Assembly: GCA_016793325.1 (NCBI GenBank)
Contig: JAEUKI010000067.1
Span: forward strand, 124,001-188,000
Source of the DNA: Myxococcales bacterium
GTDB lineage: Bacteria > Myxococcota_A > Polyangia > Polyangiales > Ga0077539
Length of the DNA: 64,000 nt
Reading direction: 5' to 3'
Shown: piece by piece, positions 60,415 to 64,000 of the stretch
Position numbering within the stretch: position 1 is the stretch's first letter
Layout: each line of letters begins with the position of its first letter
Program-made: the position numbers and the translations under genes
Notes under the pieces: generated by a model
Database searches by the model: none
Told to the model about the DNA's origin: nothing
Seen by the model: only the letters and a program-made list of their open reading frames with translations

Positions 60415-60478
60415 CCCTGAGTCCCAATTTCGGGACACAGAGGTGCACCCGGCTGGACTCCGCGCGCTTCCCTTCGGC

Positions 60479-60997
60479 TCACGAATCGAACACTGACGGG
60501 CGCGTTCGCAGCGAGCTCCACACGCCCGCGGCGAAGAGAATCAGCAAGGAGCCGACCGCGCACAGCTCGCTCACGACCGCGTGGGACCAGGGAAGCCAAT
60601 CGACGAGCGCCAGCAGACAAGCGACGGATACGCCTTCGATCGCTCGAGCACGAACGACCGCTGCGCCTCGCTCTCGCGGCTGCGCGCGAACCGCAATCGC
60701 GATCCACAGCGCGAACACAAGCAGAGAGACGAGCGTCGCCCCGCGCCCCACACGCAGCGACCGAAGCGCGAGCGCGACGAGCGAGCCCGACGGTCCCAGG
60801 CGCTCGCTCCAGAACAAGCACCCGACGACCAAGACGTGCAGCGCCCACGAGACCCCGACGGATGAGAGCACCGAGCTCACGCGAACCGACGCTCGTCGCA
60901 GCGGCGGGCTCGGGACCACCGCGATCTCTCGCGAAGCGGTCGCGATCGGCGCTCGATAAGGGCTCTGCTCTTGGGTCACGATGCGCGTGCGATCCAT
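60479..60997 (-). CDS. Hypothetical integral membrane protein (172 aa)
   Basis: A 172-residue protein with a charged N-terminal tail of about 40 residues and four predicted membrane segments: SVGVSWALHVLVVGCLFW, a second near TLVSLLVFALWIAIAV, a third near VSVACLLALVDWLPW, and a last near LCAVGSLLILFAAGVW. Loops are Arg-rich, favouring a cytoplasmic N-terminus. No family is recognised. It may be part of a transcription unit with the lipoprotein gene that follows it, about 200 bases downstream on the same strand. Confidence 0.7.
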   Translation of the reverse strand: MDRTRIVTQEQSPYRAPIATASREIAVVPSPPLRRASVRVSSVLSSVGVSWALHVLVVGCLFWSERLGPSGSLVALALRSLRVGRGATLVSLLVFALWIAIAVRAQPRERGAAVVRARAIEGVSVACLLALVDWLPWSHAVVSELCAVGSLLILFAAGVWSSLRTRPSVFDS

Positions 60998-61323
60998 CGC
61001 TAGCCTCGCCTCGAGTCGCGGAGTTGATCGTCGGTCGAACGCGACTCGGGGGCGAGATTCGCGCGTCCCTGCGCCTCGAGCGCCGTCCTGCCGCCACCGG
61101 GGCGGGGCCTCGAGGATGCTCCCCCGCTCCGCGGTCGCAGCCCGCTCGCTGAAATGCTCATCGCTGCACCTTCGTGTCCTTCTGCGCCGGATCGGCGCGG
61201 GCGGCTCTATCGGCCGGGGACAACCGCAGTTGCGACAGGGGACACGATCTTTTCGCGCAGGCCAGTCATCGGCCCATCACCGCGCTCGACCAGCGCCCTT
61301 CGCCTCGACCCACGCGCGTGCAG
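60998..61323. other. Intergenic region between divergent genes, nothing recognised
   Basis: This 326-base gap between the membrane protein (minus) and the DUF1517-like gene (plus) should carry promoters for both. I find no supported gene, repeat or palindrome in it apart from the hexamer at 61324-61329 listed next. Confidence 0.6.
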
Positions 61324-61329
61324 TACGCT
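61324..61329 (+). promoter_or_regulatory. Putative -10 element, leaderless start of DUF1517-like gene
   Basis: TACGCT is separated by 8 bases from the ATG at 61338, with no Shine-Dalgarno. Confidence 0.4.
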
Positions 61330-61337
61330 CACGGTGA

Positions 61338-62600
61338 ATGCCGCTGACGAGACTCCGCGCCATCGCCGCTTCGCGCCGCGCTCCTTTGTTCATCGCAGCG
61401 TGCCTCGCGCTCGCGGCGCTGAGCCCGAGCAGCGCGTCTGCGCAGCGCTCGGGCGGGCGCTTCGGCAGCTCGTCGAGCTTTCGTTCTTCGTCGAGCTCGA
61501 GCTCGTCCTACGGAGGATCGTCGCGCTCGTCCTATGGAGGCTCGAGCGGGTCGTCCTCCCGCGGCTCGAGCAGCTGGAGTTGGGGGAGCTCGTCGCGCTC
61601 GTCGAGCAGCCGAAGCTCGTCCTCGTCCTCGTCGTCCTACTCGTCGACCGTCGAACCCGAGAGCGACTCTGCCCCAGACAACGGTCGCTTCGCGCGAAAC
61701 GCGCTCTATCTGTTTCTCGTCGTCGCTGGAATCGCGGTGATCTACGCGATCGCGACCCGCAGCCGAACCGCCGGGGGCCTCGTCGACGGCGAGAAGATCT
61801 CGCTTCGTCGCATCTCGATCGGGCTCGATTGGTCCGTGCGCGAGCAGCTCCAACACGCGCTCGACCAGCTCGCCGCCGCCGCGGACGCGCAGAGCGAAGA
61901 CGGACGCCATCGGTCGCTCGTCGCCGTTCGAGACATTCTACGTGCGAATTTGCAGGGCGCTCGCTACGCAGCCGTCGTGGGACTCGAGCTCCCGCCGGAG
62001 CAAGCCGAGGCGCGCTTTCGAGCGTGGGCAGAGGACGTCAACCGCCGATACGACGTCGCGACGATCAGCGATCAGCGCCGCAACGAAGCGCCCGACGTGA
62101 CCGCGCGCCGCGAAGAGGGCCAAGGCTTCGTGGTCGTGTCTGTGATCGTCGGGAGCAGCTCGGCGCTGCTTCCGCTTCCTGCGTGGCCCGCGCGCGAGTC
62201 CGTCGACGGAGCGCTCGTCGCGATGGTCCCGTCGATGCCTCACTCGCTCGTCGCGCTCGAAGTCGTGTGGTCTCCCTCGATCGACCAAGACCGATTGTCG
62301 TCCGCCGAGCTCGAGGTGCTCTATCCCGAGCTCGTGCCGTTCGGGAGCACTCCGCCGGGCCGCGTTCAGTGCAAGTACTGCAAGTGCGTCTCTGCCGCAG
62401 AGCTCGGCGAGTGCCCGAGCTGCGGATCGCGCGACCGCTCACCGGTCGCCGCGCGCAACGCGACGCCCCCGCCCACGCAAGCCGCGCCTCCGGTCGTCAA
62501 CGTGTCGAGCGCCGACGTGATCCCGTGCCCTCGCTGCCGCCGTTCGATGCCGCGCTACGGAGTGCAGTGCATGCACTGCGGGACGCGGCGCGAAGCGTAG
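61338..62600 (+). CDS. DUF1517-like membrane protein with Ser-rich region and zinc ribbons
   Basis: A 420-residue protein with a signal peptide (FIAACLALAALSPSSASA). A low-complexity Ser/Gly-rich stretch of about 70 residues follows, then one membrane segment (NALYLFLVVAGIAVIYAIA). The next 200 residues resemble DUF1517 proteins known from cyanobacteria, chloroplasts and some bacteria (LRRISIGLDWSVREQLQHAL, RFRAWAEDVNRRYD, SVIVGSSSALLPLP). The C-terminus adds two zinc ribbons (CKYCKC..CPSC and CPRC..CMHC), which suggests this part is cytoplasmic. The function of the family is not known. A TACGCT hexamer precedes the start by 8 bases. Confidence 0.8.
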   Translation: MPLTRLRAIAASRRAPLFIAACLALAALSPSSASAQRSGGRFGSSSSFRSSSSSSSSYGGSSRSSYGGSSGSSSRGSSSWSWGSSSRSSSSRSSSSSSSSYSSTVEPESDSAPDNGRFARNALYLFLVVAGIAVIYAIATRSRTAGGLVDGEKISLRRISIGLDWSVREQLQHALDQLAAAADAQSEDGRHRSLVAVRDILRANLQGARYAAVVGLELPPEQAEARFRAWAEDVNRRYDVATISDQRRNEAPDVTARREEGQGFVVVSVIVGSSSALLPLPAWPARESVDGALVAMVPSMPHSLVALEVVWSPSIDQDRLSSAELEVLYPELVPFGSTPPGRVQCKYCKCVSAAELGECPSCGSRDRSPVAARNATPPPTQAAPPVVNVSSADVIPCPRCRRSMPRYGVQCMHCGTRREA

Positions 62601-62664
62601 GCGTTCTGCGCTCGCGCCGTTGTCTTCTTCGCGCCGACCGGCGACGATCCCTCTCTGCAAGACG

Positions 62665-63138
62665 ATGAAGGTCGCAACCCACGCTTCGGTCGAGTGCGCA
62701 GTGTCCGTCGAGAAGCTCTTCGACGCGGCGACATCGATGGAGACGCTCTCGACGATCCTGCGCCCCGTGGGGCCCTTGCCGGGCGTCGAGCGCGCGTGGA
62801 TCGCAGGCGGCGCGGCGATCGGCGCGGGCGTGCACCGAAGCGTCGTGCTCACCGACGGCGCGACGCTCGACGAAGAGATCACCGCGTGGGCCCCGCCGCG
62901 GACGCACGAGTATCGCGTGACTGGATTTGCAGCGCCGTTTTCACTGCTGGTCGAGAGCGCGATCGCGCGCTGGAGCTTCGAGTCCCTCGGGGCGTCCCGC
63001 TCGCGTGTCCTGTGGCGCTACGAGTTCGCGCTGACCTCGAGGCTCGCGCTGCCGCTGGCGCTTCCGCTCGTGAAGCTCGCGATGAACAAGCTCATGCGCA
63101 GCACCCTCGAAAACCTCAGCGCCTCCGTCGGTCGTTGA
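62665..63138 (+). CDS. SRPBCC-family protein
   Basis: A 157-residue protein of the START-like SRPBCC fold, whose members enclose a hydrophobic ligand cavity: it opens VATHASVECAVSVEKLFDAA, continues HEYRVTGFAAPFSLLVE and RVLWRYEFAL, and ends in a long helix (VKLAMNKLMRSTLENLS). Members bind or modify hydrophobic small molecules; no specific ligand can be named. The ATG at 62665 is preferred because the fold starts there. The next small gene follows after 4 bases, so the two are likely co-transcribed. Confidence 0.82.
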   Translation: MKVATHASVECAVSVEKLFDAATSMETLSTILRPVGPLPGVERAWIAGGAAIGAGVHRSVVLTDGATLDEEITAWAPPRTHEYRVTGFAAPFSLLVESAIARWSFESLGASRSRVLWRYEFALTSRLALPLALPLVKLAMNKLMRSTLENLSASVGR

Positions 63139-63142
63139 GCGC

Positions 63143-63328
63143 ATGAGCGGGCCTGCACCCAACGATCCGCCGCGGCCTCCGCGCACGTACGCGATCGCCC
63201 TTTTGCCGTTTGCGCTCGTGACGCTCTGGGCTGTCGTCGCGCTCGTCCGCGAGCGCGCCACAGCGCGCGCAGGCGCTTCGGACGCAGGCGCTTCGGACGC
63301 GAGCGCAGACGCGCAGAACGAACGTTGA
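63143..63328 (+). CDS. Small single-pass membrane protein (61 aa)
   Basis: The product has a Pro-rich start (SGPAPNDPPRPPRT), one membrane helix (YAIALLPFALVTLWAVVALV), and an Ala/Asp/Ser-rich tail in which GASDA is repeated, encoded by a 15-base direct repeat. It starts 4 bases after the SRPBCC gene. No family is recognised; it could be a small partner of the gene before it. Confidence 0.6.
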   Translation: MSGPAPNDPPRPPRTYAIALLPFALVTLWAVVALVRERATARAGASDAGASDASADAQNER

Positions 63329-63436
63329 TCCGGGGCGCACGCGCCGCTCGTCCACCACCCCAGTATTCAACCCACCCCGTGTTTCGCAGCGCGAGGAGCG
63401 CTCGCGCCGAGCGATCGCGCGCGGAGCGCGATCAGC

Positions 63437-63895
63437 TCACTGGCAGACGCCGCCGCCCGTGGGGCCAGCGTGCGAGCAGTGCGTCGCCGGGTCGGTCATC
63501 GCCGCGCCCGCGTGGTACGTGCGGCACCCGATGGTGTTGCCGGACGTCATCGTCGGCATGCCGATCTCGTACGTCGCAGCCATGCAGGCCGTCTGGCACG
63601 CGGCCATGTCCATGTACTGCATGTTGGCGCCGGTGCACGCGCGGGTGACCGCGGTGCAGTACGCGGTACAGGCAGTCGCGCGATCGCCGCCACCGCCGCC
63701 GTCCGCCGGGGTCACGCCCGAGTCAGCAGGCGCGCTCGAGTCACCCGGAACGCCGCTGTCCGTCGGGCTGCTCGAGTCGCCGCCGACGCCCGTGTCCGTC
63801 GTCACGCCGCTGTCGGCCGGGGGGTTCGAGGGGCTGCAAGCCGCAGCGAAAACGGTGGCGCCGAGGGCGATGCACATACGAACGAAGGTCTTCAT
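63437..63895 (-). CDS. Small Cys-rich putative lipoprotein (152 aa)
   Basis: The start at 63895 gives a lipoprotein signal (IALGATVFAAAC). A linker of about 45 residues repeats DSGV and Ser/Pro/Asp units, encoded by imperfect tandem DNA. The C-terminal 75 residues hold about eight Cys (ACTAYCTAVTRAC, MAACQTACMAA, IGCRTYH, HCSHAGP), indicating a small disulfide-bonded domain of a type repeated in surface proteins of this organism. No function is assigned. A TGGAG lies about 15 bases before the ATG. Its promoter is probably in the AT-richer segment just beyond 63900. Confidence 0.75.
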   Translation of the reverse strand: MKTFVRMCIALGATVFAAACSPSNPPADSGVTTDTGVGGDSSSPTDSGVPGDSSAPADSGVTPADGGGGGDRATACTAYCTAVTRACTGANMQYMDMAACQTACMAATYEIGMPTMTSGNTIGCRTYHAGAAMTDPATHCSHAGPTGGGVCQ

Positions 63896-64000
63896 GGTTG
63901 AATCAAAAGCTCCAGTTGGTGTTGAAAGCTGCTGCGACAAAAAGCCTCTGCGGCAATTCGTCGCATCATTGCGTGGCGCGGGTGCTACCAGTACTTTTGC

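Noticed and set aside
199..63370. Recurring short string CCAGTATTCA (199, 7993, 63360)
   Set aside because: Only ten bases, found in unrelated positions inside and between genes; probably chance.

Overview
This window is a high-GC chromosomal segment with dense coding and strong G/C bias at third codon positions. It probably comes from a Myxococcota bacterium of the Polyangia/Sandaracinaceae type. I infer this from the gene families: many secreted lipoproteins with Asp/Ala-rich linkers after the lipidated Cys, eukaryotic-like Ser/Thr kinases, a C-terminal PilZ protein with a Pro/Ala linker, an IgGFc-binding-type surface protein, and PEGA domains. I saw no rRNA, tRNA, CRISPR array, transposase, integrase or phage gene.

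Layout. 1-9.1 kb: end of an AMIN-like protein, a NarL-type response regulator, three lipoproteins, an HTH-citrate synthase, a cytochrome P460-like lipoprotein, then a translationally coupled phosphotransferase / APS-kinase-like pair on the minus strand. 9.2-18.3 kb: a duplicated beta-helix lipoprotein, a large putative zinc metalloprotein, a long hairpin, an unknown protein, an IgGFc-binding-type lipoprotein, and a divergent esterase-like lipoprotein. 18.4-23.0 kb: a tight operon of a flavin acyl-CoA dehydrogenase-like protein, a cytoplasmic solute-binding-fold protein and a ferritin-like protein with a TusA-like front domain, behind a possible short leader ORF; an enoyl-reductase-like Rossmann protein follows. 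23.0-30.2 kb: a palindromic repeat, a PEGA protein divergent from a kinase that itself ends in a PEGA-like domain, a rhomboid protease, a PLP enzyme and a lipoprotein. 30.3-34.4 kb: HPr and PTS enzyme I without any enzyme II, a second copy of the palindromic repeat, and an NtrY-like histidine kinase.

34.4-47.1 kb: a Cys-rich repeat lipoprotein, the PilZ protein, a GNAT acetyltransferase, a CehA/McbA-type PHP hydrolase, lipoproteins and secreted proteins, a five-unit WxxGxW repeat protein, and zinc-ribbon proteins. 47.1-52.8 kb: a WGR protein, an RlmI-like methyltransferase, a dienelactone hydrolase, a small unknown and a GH3 glycosidase lipoprotein. 52.9-55.1 kb: a long inverted-repeat region and ComM. 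55.5-64 kb: a kinase with an FG-GAP-like extracellular part, GpsA, more lipoproteins, a membrane protein, a DUF1517-like protein and an SRPBCC protein.

How the genes relate. Most of the window is cell-envelope and signalling functions rather than one pathway. The most coherent candidate unit is 18.4-21.8 kb. Many genes start 7-8 bases after a TAnnnT hexamer with no Shine-Dalgarno sequence, which suggests leaderless transcription. Three large non-coding palindromic structures (one family present twice) are the strongest unexplained signals.
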